Source: Multifurca ochricompacta (Eukaryota; Basidiomycota; Agaricomycetes; Russulales; Russulaceae). Taken from it: 64,000 bases of DNA. The stretch covers positions 434,001 to 498,000 of the forward strand of contig WTXG01000009.1 of assembly GCA_022496185.1 (NCBI GenBank), given 5' to 3'. The notes beneath the pieces are model-generated. The model worked only from the letters and a program-made list of their open reading frames with translations, did no database searches and was not told the DNA's origin. Shown here one piece after another: positions 13,713-27,188 of this stretch. Each line of letters begins with the position of its first letter. Positions within the stretch are counted from its first letter, which is position 1. A program made the translations under genes and the position numbers.

Positions 13713-14033
13713 ACGTACCCTTCCCACGTAACGTGTAAACATCGAAATATAGGGACCATATTGGTTGGTGTAACTTCTATAAGCAGATGCACAATCTCAG
13801 GGTGTGACTTCATTGTCATACCAATGTCATAAGTGACTCCGACTTCCCTGCTCGATGGGTCACCTCTCATATAGGTTTCTATTGATGCTTTGGCCACCTG
13901 TTCCCACACCAGGGAAATAAAATTATACTTAAATGATGGACATTTGTGAACGGTGATAGAGTGCCGCTGCAAATTATTCAAAGGCAGGGCACAACAGATT
14001 ATAGTCGAGCTACATCTCGTCCTACCTTTCCAA
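13713..14033. other. Spacer between the tandem galT genes
   Basis: About 320 bp that must hold the 3' end of copy 1 and the promoter of copy 2. I see no additional gene and no long direct repeat left over from the duplication. Confidence 0.5.
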
Positions 14034-15428
14034 ATGGCTGAGGAATTCGATACTACTGTGCATTCTCATCGTCGCCGTAAGTCCTAGTCTCCCATTTCAG
14101 TGTGCCGACTCATCGCTACACTGTCCTTCAAGATAACCCACTTACTGGCGAGTGCGTACTGGTCTCGGACCCGCACCGCATGAAACACCCATGGAATGGC
14201 CAAATCGAACCGCCTCAGTCGGTATTATTACCTGAGTATGATCCAAACTGTTACCTGTGCTCGGGAAATGAGCGCGCAAGTGGTCGGCACAATGGGAAGT
14301 ACGAGCACACTAAGATTTTTCCGAATGACTATGCGTCCGTCCTTCCTCCGCCGGGACCCGCCGCGCGCGCTACGCCCCATCCATTATTCGTCTGTGAACC
14401 TGTAGTTGGAACGTGCGACGTCCTCATTTTCCATCCTCGTCATGATTTGACGCTTGCCCGGCTCTCCCTAACGGCCATAACGCGTATTGTTGACGAGTGG
14501 GTCGGCGTGTATAGGCGTCGTGGGTCGCAGCAATCTATCAAGTACATCCAGATATTCGAGGTAGCGCCCTTTTTTTTAAGAACCCGAACCGTATTAACGG
14601 TAATCATTTAGAACAAAGGTGCCATGATGGGGTGCTCGAATCCCCATCCGCATGGACAGATATGGGCTCTGAGCCATATTCCCACCATTGCGGCTACCGA
14701 GCTTACCTCACTAGCGCGCTACGCGGCCAACCCTGGTAATCATATGGAACCTTCAGAATCGCCCCGCGGCCCGTTTGGTCGGCCTTGCTTGCTGTGTGAC
14801 TATATACACTTTGAGTTGGGGGTTGCCGAAGATCAGGGACGCATAATTGTACACAATGAACATTTCGTGGCGCTCGTCCCATGGTGGGCCGTTTGGCCGT
14901 TCGAGATTCTAGGCAATTGGAATTGCCATAATTTCCCGCCGTCTGACTGACTTCCCTTCTTGCAGTACTCCCGTATCACCGGCACATCCCATCATTGGCT
15001 CACTTGACACATGAAGAGAAGTTGTCTCTCGCAGATGTACTTTCAAAGGTCACAAAACGTTACGACAACTTGTTTTCTTGTTCCTTTGCGTATTCCATGG
15101 GAGTACACCAGAGACCGCTGCCTCCCAGTGAAGAGGACATCCAAAACATCGATGACGAGGACAACATAGCGCACTTGCATTTTCATTTCTTTCCTCCTCT
15201 GTTGCGGAGCGCATCGATTCGGAAGTTTCTTGTCGGGTCAGTGTGATGTCTGTCTGTCATTAAATCAGCAACCCTTTTAACCGTATCAACGGCAGGTTTG
15301 AATTGATGGGGGAAGCTCAACGTGATTTCACACCCGAGCTTGCTGCACAGCGGTTGAGGGCCTGCTCAGATGTTCATTATCTGGATTTAGTTGAGGGAGA
15401 AGGAGAAGATGCCAACTTAAGTGATTAG
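14034..15428 (+). CDS. GAL7: Galactose-1-phosphate uridylyltransferase, copy 2
   Basis: Complete second GalT, head-to-tail with copy 1. Exon 1 gives MAEEFDTTVHSHRR and joins NPLTGECVLVSDPHR. Zinc-site CYLCSGNERASG, then [34 protein letters not shown], catalytic [50 protein letters not shown] and [15 protein letters not shown] follow. It ends with an acidic tail EGEGEDANLSD not present in copy 1. Introns interrupt at the same codons as in copy 1 (after HRR, after QIFE, after FEIL, after FLVG), which shows descent from one duplicated gene. The protein differs from copy 1 at many surface positions but keeps every catalytic block, so both look functional. Expression or substrate preference may differ; that is inference. 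Confidence 0.93.
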
Positions 15429-15506
15429 TGATTAGATAGCTTGATTCGGACTTCGGACATTATCTTAGAGTTTATTGATCCACTTGCAACTCTCTTTTCA
15501 TAATCC

Positions 15507-17922
<2,416 letters not shown>

Positions 17923-18038
17923 ACAGGAAATGAAGGGATAGCAGCAATCAGGAAGTATCGCGTACAATGAAGCAATTGTTACTTTTAGGTAGTGTAGCAA
18001 GGCAGCCGGGAATGACAATAGAGTCTGGGACGCAAGTG

Positions 18039-19637
18039 TTAAAGCTTAACCACGAGGTGATGCTCTGTTGCGAAGCGTTGGTCAGCGAAGGGCGGGTCAA
18101 TAAGGACCTGGATATCCACTGTGGCTTTTGTGGACCCGCGGTTCAACCAAAGCCATTTAAAGCCGACATGATAGTCGACAGCTGGTTTCCAGCGCTTCGT
18201 CAAACTGTCTTCCGGGTTAGACCAGCCAGCCCAGGTATAGTAGACATCAGTATCATGCAAACAATTGCTACAGAGAAGCGAATAGTGCCATCAGCTCGAA
18301 TGAATGGAGGCCATGTATAAAATCACGCACAAGTGAAGCAGCTTTGGAAGAATGGGTTTGCCTTCGTACGGAGTATTCCATAGATGGACCATCATCTTAC
18401 TCTCCTCCTCCTCTGATATGCCGTCACGCCCGAGACCTGTCATGTACATGTCCAGCAAGCAGCTCGTCACCTCCCAATCATATGGTAAAGGATGGAACAG
18501 GTCTTGACGATTGCTGACGATGGCCCACCAATACCCTTGGTCTCCGAGCGCAACATTCATATAATGTCCATCCGGCCCCGGGGGTCCAAAAAGGGCCTCA
18601 AACGTAGGCGGAGAAAGAGCAGGAGGGAACAATCCACTGTGGTCCGCACGATAGACGCCAGAGTCCATGAGCCTTGCTGCTCGAAGCTTACTGAGGTGAA
18701 GAAGCATGATGCACGAGCAAATATGAGACGCGTTATGCCATTCTGGAGCATCCATATTTGAGTGACTTGGCATGGAAATGGAGATACTCGAGTTCCAACG
18801 GGAGAACTCCTCCCAAAGAAGTGCAGGGTCTGTCAAAAAGAATGCGTCCGTATCCACGTATATCGCCTTTTCGACGTCATCAGGTAAGAGTTCGTGCAAA
18901 AACAGCTTCATGAGCCCAGCTGAAATAATTAATTTGTTAGCAACACGCGTCCAAACGTCGAAATAAATAAAAAAAGCATACGAATGCCAGCAGAATGATC
19001 CGTGTTGATCGCGCCTTCGCGGGCGACCCTATCTAACATGCTCTGGAATGAGAGTCGGTAGAACGTCACAGAGACGGGATGTGTTGGATGCGTAAGAAGG
19101 CGGAGTCGACTCTCTAGGTAAGCTTGCGCCGCCTCATCGCAGATGATGTGAAAGCGGAGGGGCCGAGTAGTGTACATGATTGCAGACTGAAAGAGATGTC
19201 AGTGACCCAATAAAGTGCCATCGATCAAGTCAAGGAAATACCTTCAGTAGGATTGCACCTTCTTTGGCGGAGGACTCTGAATACATGATAAGAGCAAAAA
19301 CTACAGGTTCCACTGGAAGCTCAACAGCCACAGTCTGTATCACGGGGGCAGCAGTTACTGTGACAGTATGTGGAGGAGAGGCTGCATGTAGATCAGGTAT
19401 GAATGGCAGTTGAGATTCGGGTGAGGATTGGCAAGCTTGGGTGTGTTCTACACGAAGAGGTTGCTGTAGAAACAGCATGACTGATACGACGGCTGCAATA
19501 CAAAGCAGGAGTATCACACGACGCGGGCGTGTTCGAAAGGGTAGTCGGCCTTCATACTTCGATAACAAGGATTTCGCGGGTACGTCAATCGAGGGATATT
19601 GAGGGTGATGTTGATTGGAATGGTTGGGAGAGGTCAT
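18039..19637 (-). CDS. Type II membrane glycosyltransferase, GT8-like (LARGE/GXYLT relatives)
   Basis: A short cytosolic N-terminus with basic RTRPRR precedes one transmembrane helix (VILLLCIAAVVSVMLFL), then a Ser/Pro/Thr stem and a lumenal catalytic domain, the standard Golgi type II layout. The domain includes VFALIMYSESSAKEGAILLK, YTTRPLRFHIICDE, LHELLPDDVEKAIYVDTDAFF (DxD metal motif), HICSCIMLLHLSKLRAARL, GDQGYWWAIVSN and a final domain with CLHDTDVYYTWAG. Exons: start at 19637, further exons from about 19180 and 18911, last exon to stop at 18039-18041. Sugar donor and acceptor cannot be predicted; the DTDAFF block and type II anchor resemble GT8 xylosyltransferases. Its upstream region contains the poly(A) tract described separately. 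Confidence 0.75.
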
Positions 19638-20344
<707 letters not shown>

Positions 20345-22560
20345 TCAAAACCTCCGCTGTTGGTCCAGGTCACGGTGCGAGTGCGAATACCCGTACTGAG
20401 TCAAAACGGTTAAAATGGGTATAGTTTGTATCTGTATTATCAAGGACGGCTCTGGGTATTTTCTTGCACCGGAGTGAAAACACCTTGACACGTACCTCGA
20501 GCATGAGCATGGGATTTCCATTATCGCTTATCACCCGGAAGTATATTGACCCTGTCCCAAATTGTCATTGAGTAAACATTTCCACAAATCGTTTAAATGC
20601 AGACCAGGTAGTCTCCTCGGATCCTTCATTCTGAGTAACAGTGCGAAAAGTGGAAAGTGGTTCATCAGATCGATGGCGAGGCTCAGGATGATGCAGGTGA
20701 TGACAACTCCCGATTTCATCTGCAACACGCGTGATAAGGTTACTAGGTGTTGTGACGCCTTGCATTCAAGTTCCCATTACATACCAAGGTGAAAAGGAGA
20801 GCGTATGTCAGTAAAGTTGGAAGGCTGAACGTGAACAATGTGAACAAGAGTGTTCCAAGGATCAGCTGGTCCACGTCGTAGTGCCAAGAATCGGTACGCC
20901 GGTGCAAAACGTTGAACCTTTTCCCTGTTTACCCTGTGAGATGGCTATTCAATAGTCAGCAGACTCTCTAACCTCTGAACAGGTTCCATAGTGAGCGCAG
21001 GGCGGACGTTTGATATAATAGTGCCTTTTTCAAGATGAGGTGGCTTAGTGAGATGTGCAGGGTCAAGGCATTGAAGATATCCAAAAATAGTGACATAGGA
21101 ACAGTCAATCCTCCGTATCCAGAAAGGCCGACTGCGTGCGCGATGGTGGGAAAATGTGGAGATAGCAAACGTAAAATGTCTAATGCCAGCGTAAAACATT
21201 AACTTAGAGAGGAATAGAAAGCATGGAATTATACCCACAAGCCCATAGCTCTAAAACTCCCAGGAGCGTGTGTACAAGGAAGGAACTCAACTCCGTGTTC
21301 AGCTTTAGTCCCTCGGGCCAATCATCCAACCACAGCAGAGCATCGCGGGTAAAGTCAATGAAGACAGCCTGCATTCATGATTATCACTATGACGGGCGCT
21401 CATCAAGGGGTAAACGGCGAACCTTGAGCCAATCATGTAATGAAGTGCCGATGACACCGCTATTCTCGCATACGAACGCCCCAACAACGGTGCCCAGTAT
21501 TACATCGTTCATCACTAGCCAGACCGCGTTATTGAATCTATAGGAAGTCCATTGAGACGGTCTTAGGGTGTTATTACAGTAAGCGCTTACCGTACGTATT
21601 CTGCGGACGTTTCCAGTTTTCCATAGACATAGGACAGTCTAGGATACGACACTAAATCTTGTACCAGGCTTGATCGTGCCGATAATTGGTCAACTGGGAC
21701 GGCGGTTAGGGCATGAGAACTGGGGTTATACTTGGGGGATACCCACGTAATTTCGAGTATTCTCTCACCGGCGCTATCCATGGACTGTATTGGCGAAAGA
21801 ACCCCATTGTTAGGTCGAGAAGGGACTTGAGGCCTGAGAACAAATGCGGACATGCGCGCTCCGGACGGGCGCAAGCGTCATGTATGTGGTGCGCAGCCAT
21901 ATCTAGGAGCCTGAACCTTGCCAGCCATGAACCGGATAGGTTCAGTAAGGAGTGCAGACGGTATGTTGCATTCAGCTGCAATCGCAGAGGATCAGCATCA
22001 ACCAGCCACGTACATGGAGAAGCAGACCTGTGTCAATGCTGTCTCATTGAAACCAACCGTCTCGAAGGTTGGGTGACTATCTGGGATAGCAATACTGCGG
22101 CGCGAAGTGGCGTCCTCAGGAGTATGGAAGCGGACGGAGCCTAGTGCAGACCTGCGGTACATTACGAAGGCGCACAGAAGACTGGTCCCGGTTCTACCGG
22201 CGTGTAAACCGATCGAAACATGTGCGGACGAGGCTGGCTCCACCCCAGGAAGAAATTGAATGCTGGGTGTTCGGTAGCTTGGGGAGCGAGAGGAGCACTC
22301 CCCCAAAATCTTCGGAGCATCCGTGGTGGATACCTCTGTGAATCGAGGGTTTTCGCTAAGAAAGTCATTTAAGAGAGTGTTTGCACGTTCTGCGCGTGAT
22401 ATTCAGTTCAAGTCCATAAGACAACAGGGTCAGCCTTACCAAGCGATCCGACCTGGAGAACACCCGCCACGCATACTAGCCTTGAGTTTACCCAGCCGTA
22501 GCAGTACCCTACTTTTCCTTCATCTTCTATAGGCCAGAAGATGGAATAATTTGCGATCAT
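20345..22560 (-). CDS. GPI1: GPI1/PIG-Q subunit of GPI-GlcNAc transferase
   Basis: Subunit of the ER-membrane complex that adds GlcNAc to phosphatidylinositol, the first step of GPI-anchor synthesis. Starts MIANYSIFWPIED, then GYCYGWVNSRLVCVAGVLQVGSL. Later blocks typical of Gpi1 are NNAVWLVMNDVILG, LLWLDDWPEGLKLNTELSSF, GYGGLTVPMSLFLDIFNALTLH, RSLWNLFRGKRFNVL and DQLILGTLLFTLFTFSLPTLL, with several hydrophobic spans. The conserved tail needs two small extra exons: a donor after LPG removes 20640-region sequence, giving SIYFRVISDNGNPMLMLE, then IQTIPILTVLTQYG, stop at 20345-20347. Without that splice the protein would stop at 20531. The C4 run at 21802-21805 coincides with another probable one-base frame slip. 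Divergent with the Rho gene (363 bp). Confidence 0.85.
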
Positions 22561-22923
22561 GGCATGGCCGTTGGGAAGAACAGAAGAACGCAATCAAGCG
22601 GCTGGCGGCTAACGGGCCGGTGGCCACAGTGCTGGCGCGCCAGCACAAAAGTGTGCTCAACGGACGAGGACAAGGACAAGGAGCGAAGCAGCGTCGTCTT
22701 TAATTTGCTTTGCTTTGCTGAACAATACAACGACAACCTCAACCGCGTTCACAGTACTGATATATCCTGATCTAAATCGTTTCTCGTCTCTCTAAAATCT
22801 CTTGCTCTTTGCTGCTGTACCCGTTTCGTTCCTCGTTTTCATTGTGAGCGTTTCACCCTCTTCGCCGTAGAGAGCTAGGTCTGACTACACAGCACGTAGT
22901 ATTACATATCTTGACTATACATT
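22561..22923. promoter_or_regulatory. Divergent promoter region, GPI1 / Rho GTPase
   Basis: A 363-bp spacer between the two start codons. A pyrimidine-rich stretch (about 22770-22870, CTCTCTAAAATCTCTTGC and similar) precedes the Rho gene. No specific site is recognised. If the earlier in-frame ATG of GPI1 at 22593 is used, the spacer shrinks slightly. Confidence 0.5.
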
Positions 22924-23708
22924 ATGAGCAGTCACTATGAGCTCGAACCCAATCAGAGGCCAGATATGAAAAGAAAGATAGTCGTAGTTGGGGATGGTGA
23001 GTCCGAGCTGCCTTCTCCTTCTCGCACCACCTCAACACGCTATCTTGTCAGGCGGTTGTGGAAAGACGTGCTTGTTAATTGTGTATGCACATAATAGATT
23101 TCCAGAGGTAAGTCTTTACCGTGCCTTGACCCACGCGACGGTGGCTCACCACACCAGGCATACATCCCTACTGTCTTCGAGAACTACGTAACAAACCGAC
23201 AGTTCGACGGCAAGATCATTGAGATTGCGCTTTGGGACACGGCAGGGCAGGAGGAATACGACCGTCTGCGGCCATTGAGCTATCCGGAAAGCCACGTCAT
23301 TCTCATCGTTTTTTCCATCGACTTTCCCGTCAGCCTCGCAAATGTCCAGGACAAGGTGCGCGCTCCGGCATATTACTCAATTAAACTCGTTCCTGATAGG
23401 TAGAGGTTCGACACAAGTGGTACCCCGAGGTGGCCCACTTTTGCGAGGGCACGCCACTCATCCTTGTCGCGACAAAGACGGACCTGCGTCGAGACGATAA
23501 CACACGACGTTTGCTTGGTGCTCAGGGCCAAAAACCCGTCGCGCCCGAACAGGGCGCAGAGGTCGCACGTGAAATAGGTGCAAAATACATCGAGTGCTCC
23601 GCGAAGACAGGCAGTGGAGTACAGGAGGTGTTTACGCTCGCACTACGGGAGAGCATGAAGGGAAAGTGGGGAAAGATCGCACGGCAGCGGCGGTGTGTTG
23701 TAACCTGA
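22924..23708 (+). CDS. Rho-family small GTPase, Rho4-like
   Basis: Small GTPase that controls actin, septation and wall synthesis at the plasma membrane. P-loop [14 protein letters not shown] is interrupted by the first intron, then YAHNRFPE, an intron, [14 protein letters not shown] (effector loop), [17 protein letters not shown] (switch II), TKTDLRRD (guanine specificity) and ECSAKTG. The insert helix [13 protein letters not shown] is Rho-specific. C-terminus is [16 protein letters not shown]: a polybasic patch plus a CAAX box (CVVT) for prenylation. About 205 aa from the first ATG at 22924. Gly in place of the usual Ala in GDGACGKT and the [12 protein letters not shown] block fit fungal Rho4 as I know it; the subfamily call is tentative. 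Confidence 0.9.
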
Positions 23709-24893
23709 TCTCTTGCTTCTGACCCTGCTTTCCTCCTCCTTTACTCTTCCTAGATAGTTATCCGCACGTCCATGGACAATTCACGCTCTGGAAGCGCCAC
23801 CAGGGGGTCTCCGTGGAGACAGCCTGGGCTGCGACCGGAGTGTAATAGTAGTACATTCTGCTTATGGGAGCAAAGACCTCATTCCGAGCCTTCATTAGAC
23901 ACCCGACAGTCTACACATTCTCGGGTTCTTCACCGCATGTCTATGGTGCAACATATACTTCTATCCCTGCTAAGCGAGCGCAAGGTGGCATCATGGAATG
24001 GAAGCCAGTGAAGTATTCAAGCGTTAAGGTATTCCGCCCTGCCTCGTTGCGCGCCTCCTAATCGCAATAGGGTCTTACTCCGTTCTGGCCTTGAGTGATC
24101 CCCGCTTGTGCGTAAAAGAGACCGCTTTGCACAGGTAAACCCCAACAGCGGCCTTAGAGGGGCCCCGGGTCACCGAGGTGTACAGAAAGTTAGAGTTTAT
24201 TCGATGTGCGCTGTCTGCGCGCCTCGCACAGACCGCCTTGCTGATGGTCCGGACGCGCGTAAGACATGTGTCTGGGCGCCTGGACACCACTTCCCGCGTG
24301 CTAGACGGAATGAGGGGGACATTGAGGTTCCGAGTGAAAGTGCCCGTTCAAGATCGTACACGTCCTCTCTTTTAGATGGGGGGAGGGAGGCCTATGGGTA
24401 GAGCGCCGAGCCGAGGTTCAGTCTGGGGTGGAGGGTGCATCGAAGCGGAGCTTGCAACAATTCCGCGACAGACCCGCGTGTTCTGATGGATGAGGATGAG
24501 GACGTCACCAAGTCTCACAGGACCGCTGTTCCGGAAACTTTTGCCGCTTGTTGGCCGTGTTACAAGTGACGGTGTACGGATGACCTGCCAACCAATTCGA
24601 TCTCTTGGTCCAAGTGCAGCCAACAGTCATTGCTGCAATTATGATTTTGATGACCGGGATAACCTCGGACCTCTCTGCAGGGAACGTGCCATTTAGTTAG
24701 GGTCTGGTGACCTCAATCTCAACATTTCTGTTCTGATGAAGTATAAACATTGAACTGCAAAAACAGAACCGAGACCGTGTAACCATTACTACGGGCAAGT
24801 AAGAAGCATCATAAAGTGCAGACGTGATGTTCTTGAGAAAATGCAGAAGAATACAAATACAAAAGGATATCTTACAAGTCTTTCAGGCGTTGC
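23709..24893. other. Gene-poor 1.2-kb region between Rho and the Zn2Cys6 gene
   Basis: Holds the 3' ends of both convergent genes. Several short open stretches exist on both strands (for example plus 23864-24061 and minus 24372-24623) but none resembles a family or forms a convincing spliced gene. Base composition is close to the flanking coding sequence, unlike the AT-rich spacers elsewhere, so a rapidly evolving gene or gene relic cannot be excluded. Confidence 0.4.
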
Positions 24894-25881
24894 CTACATG
24901 CTTCGCCCTTCTATTCCCGTAAGTCCCTCGCGACCATCCGCGTGGTCTTCCCTCCTGCCATTGCCGTTCACACTGACTGTGACGTCAACACCCGAGTTAC
25001 CGGCAGACGGCGGCTTGGAGTAGGGCGGATGGTGGCCATTCGGAGGATATCCAGGGTATTGAGCGTGGGGCTGCATCATGACCGGTACATCAGGACGATG
25101 GTGCGGTACGATGTAAGGTGTGGGGTACGGCACAGTGCCGTAAGAAAGGTATGGCCCTGGATAATACTGATGGGGAGGAGGGAGGGGTAACCTGAACCCT
25201 CATGCTCCTGACTTAGATGGGACGGCGGAGGGGGCTGCACCGACACGTAATAAGGAGGATGGTAAGGAGCCTCACCAGGCTTGTGCACAGCTGGAATAGG
25301 AGGGTACTGCCCGTAGATGGGAAGGGGGTAGCCGATTGGACCCATGAAAGATGTAGCCGGTGGTGTGCCAACCGTGGGCACACCAGGAAGTGACATACCC
25401 ATGGGTGGCGGGGGCGCAGGGTCGGGAAGGGTCTCGGTAGTAGAAGTTGCGCGACCAGTTGATGAGGACAAAGGTAAGATTAAACGTGTCGATAAGAGAA
25501 AGAAATACCCAAGAAGAGCTCACTCTTTCCATCGCGCTTCTTGTAAGGGCCCCTCTTGATGCCTTTTTTCCTTTCCTTACGCTGCGAATCGACGCACTCT
25601 TCGCCGATGCCATACTTGACGCAGCGAAGGCAGGGGCGGGCATCGTCGCACTTCTTACATGCTTTTTGACAGTTAGTGCAGGCGTTCTTGACCTGGCGAC
25701 GCTTGGAACGAATCTGAGGCTGAGAAGTGCTGACCACACCAGAAGCGAACGGGTACATGTGCATGGGTAGACCGGTATAGGGTACAGAATGCATAGGCAA
25801 CTGCGACTGGACTGAGTCGGAGGCGGATTCGGGAGATTGATCGATTCGGTCGTCGTCGGAGTGAGCGCGAACGGAAGCCAT
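24894..25881 (-). CDS. Zn2Cys6 (binuclear zinc cluster) transcription factor
   Basis: Start MASVRAHSDDDRIDQSPE. At about residues 65-100 lies KNACTNCQKACKKCDDARPC, then LRCVKYGIGEEC: Cys spacing C-x2-C-x6-C-x5-C-x2-C-x8-C, a GAL4-type DNA-binding cluster, followed by the very basic linker RKERKKGIKRGPYKKR. After an intron the rest is Pro/Tyr/Gly-rich and disordered (PPPPMGMSLPGVP, PHHRPDVPVMMQPH). No coiled-coil dimer element or fungal middle homology region is visible. An extra Cys sits between ligands 2 and 3. The splice near 25190-25250 joining the two Pro-rich parts is uncertain. Last stop taken at 24894-24896. Target genes unknown. The promoter faces the DYRK kinase gene across 1.3 kb. 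Confidence 0.82.
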
Positions 25882-26111
25882 GTCTGAGAAGGAAAGAGGG
25901 GGGGAGGGGTGAAGGAGGGGGAGTGAGCGGACGATGTGGCGGTAGGAAAGAGAGGATGAAAGGGCAGTGGGCTAATGAAGTTTGGGTCTACAAGGGCACG
26001 TGACACCAATGCCGTCCAAACTTCGAGAGGCCGGTGAAGAGAAGCCAAAATAATGAAAGATGCGACGAATTAGAAAGAAAGAAAGAAAGAAGAAAAAAAA
26101 GGGAAGAAAGT

Positions 26112-26134
26112 CTTTTTTTTAAATTAAAAAAAAG
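26112..26134. repeat. Perfect 9-bp inverted repeat with 5-nt loop
   Basis: CTTTTTTTT, then AAATT, then AAAAAAAAG: the arms are exact complements. It could form a hairpin or act as a terminator-like or nucleosome-excluding element. Function is not inferable. Confidence 0.6.
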
Positions 26135-26634
26135 AGAAAAACATAGTATGATGAGGAGCCGAAGAGAAGGGGATGAATGATAGATGGGAAGTTAGAGAGA
26201 ATTGAAACGTACAGAGTAAGAGGATGTCGGTTCGCTGAGATTGCGGGGATTGATTGAGAGAAATAGCGGAGAGGCGGAAAGGGCGAAAAACGCGGGGTTA
26301 CAACTCGACTTGAGCAAGGCTCCAGGCTCCCTTTATCCTTGTCAGCTCACTCCCTTTAAGTAGTGAGCCAATACCCAGGTACGTGATTCCAAACTAAATA
26401 AGCCTTCATCTCCGCTTAAATAGACTTTAAATACCGCGAATAACGCACACAAAACGGTCCGCGCGGTCTAGATAGGGGTCTAGTTGACGAGTGAAACCAC
26501 ACCTGATCCACGATGTTTCATCTCTTCCCATCCATCCATCATACATCTATAATAAAAAAACGGGGCGTAGTATGATAAGTATTAATAACGATAGAAAAAA
26601 AAGGAAACAAATTAAGAGGGGAAGGGGGTGAATA

Positions 26635-26770
26635 AGAGTTGAGTGAGTAAGTGTAGAGTAAAAGAGTTAGTGAGTGTAGAGTAAAAGAGTAAGTAAGAGT
26701 AAGAGTATAGAGTAGAGTAGAGTAGTAGGAGTAGAAGTAGGAGTAGGAGTAGGAGTGAGTAGTAGTAGGA
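26635..26770. repeat. GAGTA/GTAGAGTAAAAGA microsatellite block
   Basis: Interleaved imperfect copies of GAGTAAGT, GTAGAGTAAAAGAGT and GTAGGA units cover about 135 bp of the spacer, and the units drift gradually along the tract. This is low-complexity DNA without coding potential. Confidence 0.7.
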
Positions 26771-27188
26771 GACAATGTAAGAAACCAAATAAAACCAAAC
26801 AATTTCGCGGCTTTCTGTGTTCCGCCCGTCTGCCGTCTGCCGTCTGCCGTTCGCCGTCCGCCGTGTGTCTGGTTCTGGTTGGCTTTGGCTTTGGCTTGGG
26901 GCTTGGGTTGGGTTGGTGTATGCGCGTGCGTTGCTTACTTACTTTACAAACCCCTCAGCACGCCGCCCGCACTACTCCTGGCCGTAGCCCGTTTCATCGA
27001 GCTCGCCATAGTGCTCGCTCCATCTATCATCGTCAACTCAAACACGATAACAACGACCCAAATCTTTTAGTTTTCTTTTTTCTTTTTTCTTTTTAGTTTC
27101 ATCTCTCTCTCTCCCCTTCACCCCCATTCCCCTTTGTACGTCGTCGCTTTGCCGTTCCTCCCCTACCTTTCGTCTTTCTTTGACTCCC

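Larger units (their letters stand above)
25882..27188. promoter_or_regulatory. 1.3-kb divergent intergenic region with simple repeats
   Basis: The longest spacer in the window, between the Zn2Cys6 gene and the DYRK kinase gene. It contains GAAA runs (26070-26100), a perfect inverted repeat at 26112-26134, a GAGTA/GTAGA-rich microsatellite (26635-26770), a CCGTCTG tandem (26825-26860), a GGCTTT/GGGTT tract (26880-26920), and pyrimidine-rich TTTTCTTTT sequence (27065-27180) just before the kinase start. No protein gene is supported. Long 5' regulatory regions of this kind suit two regulators. Confidence 0.6.

Noticed and set aside
23772..24401. Candidate proteins in the gene-poor kilobase
   Set aside because: Several short frames exist on both strands but none has family-like text or a consistent spliced model.
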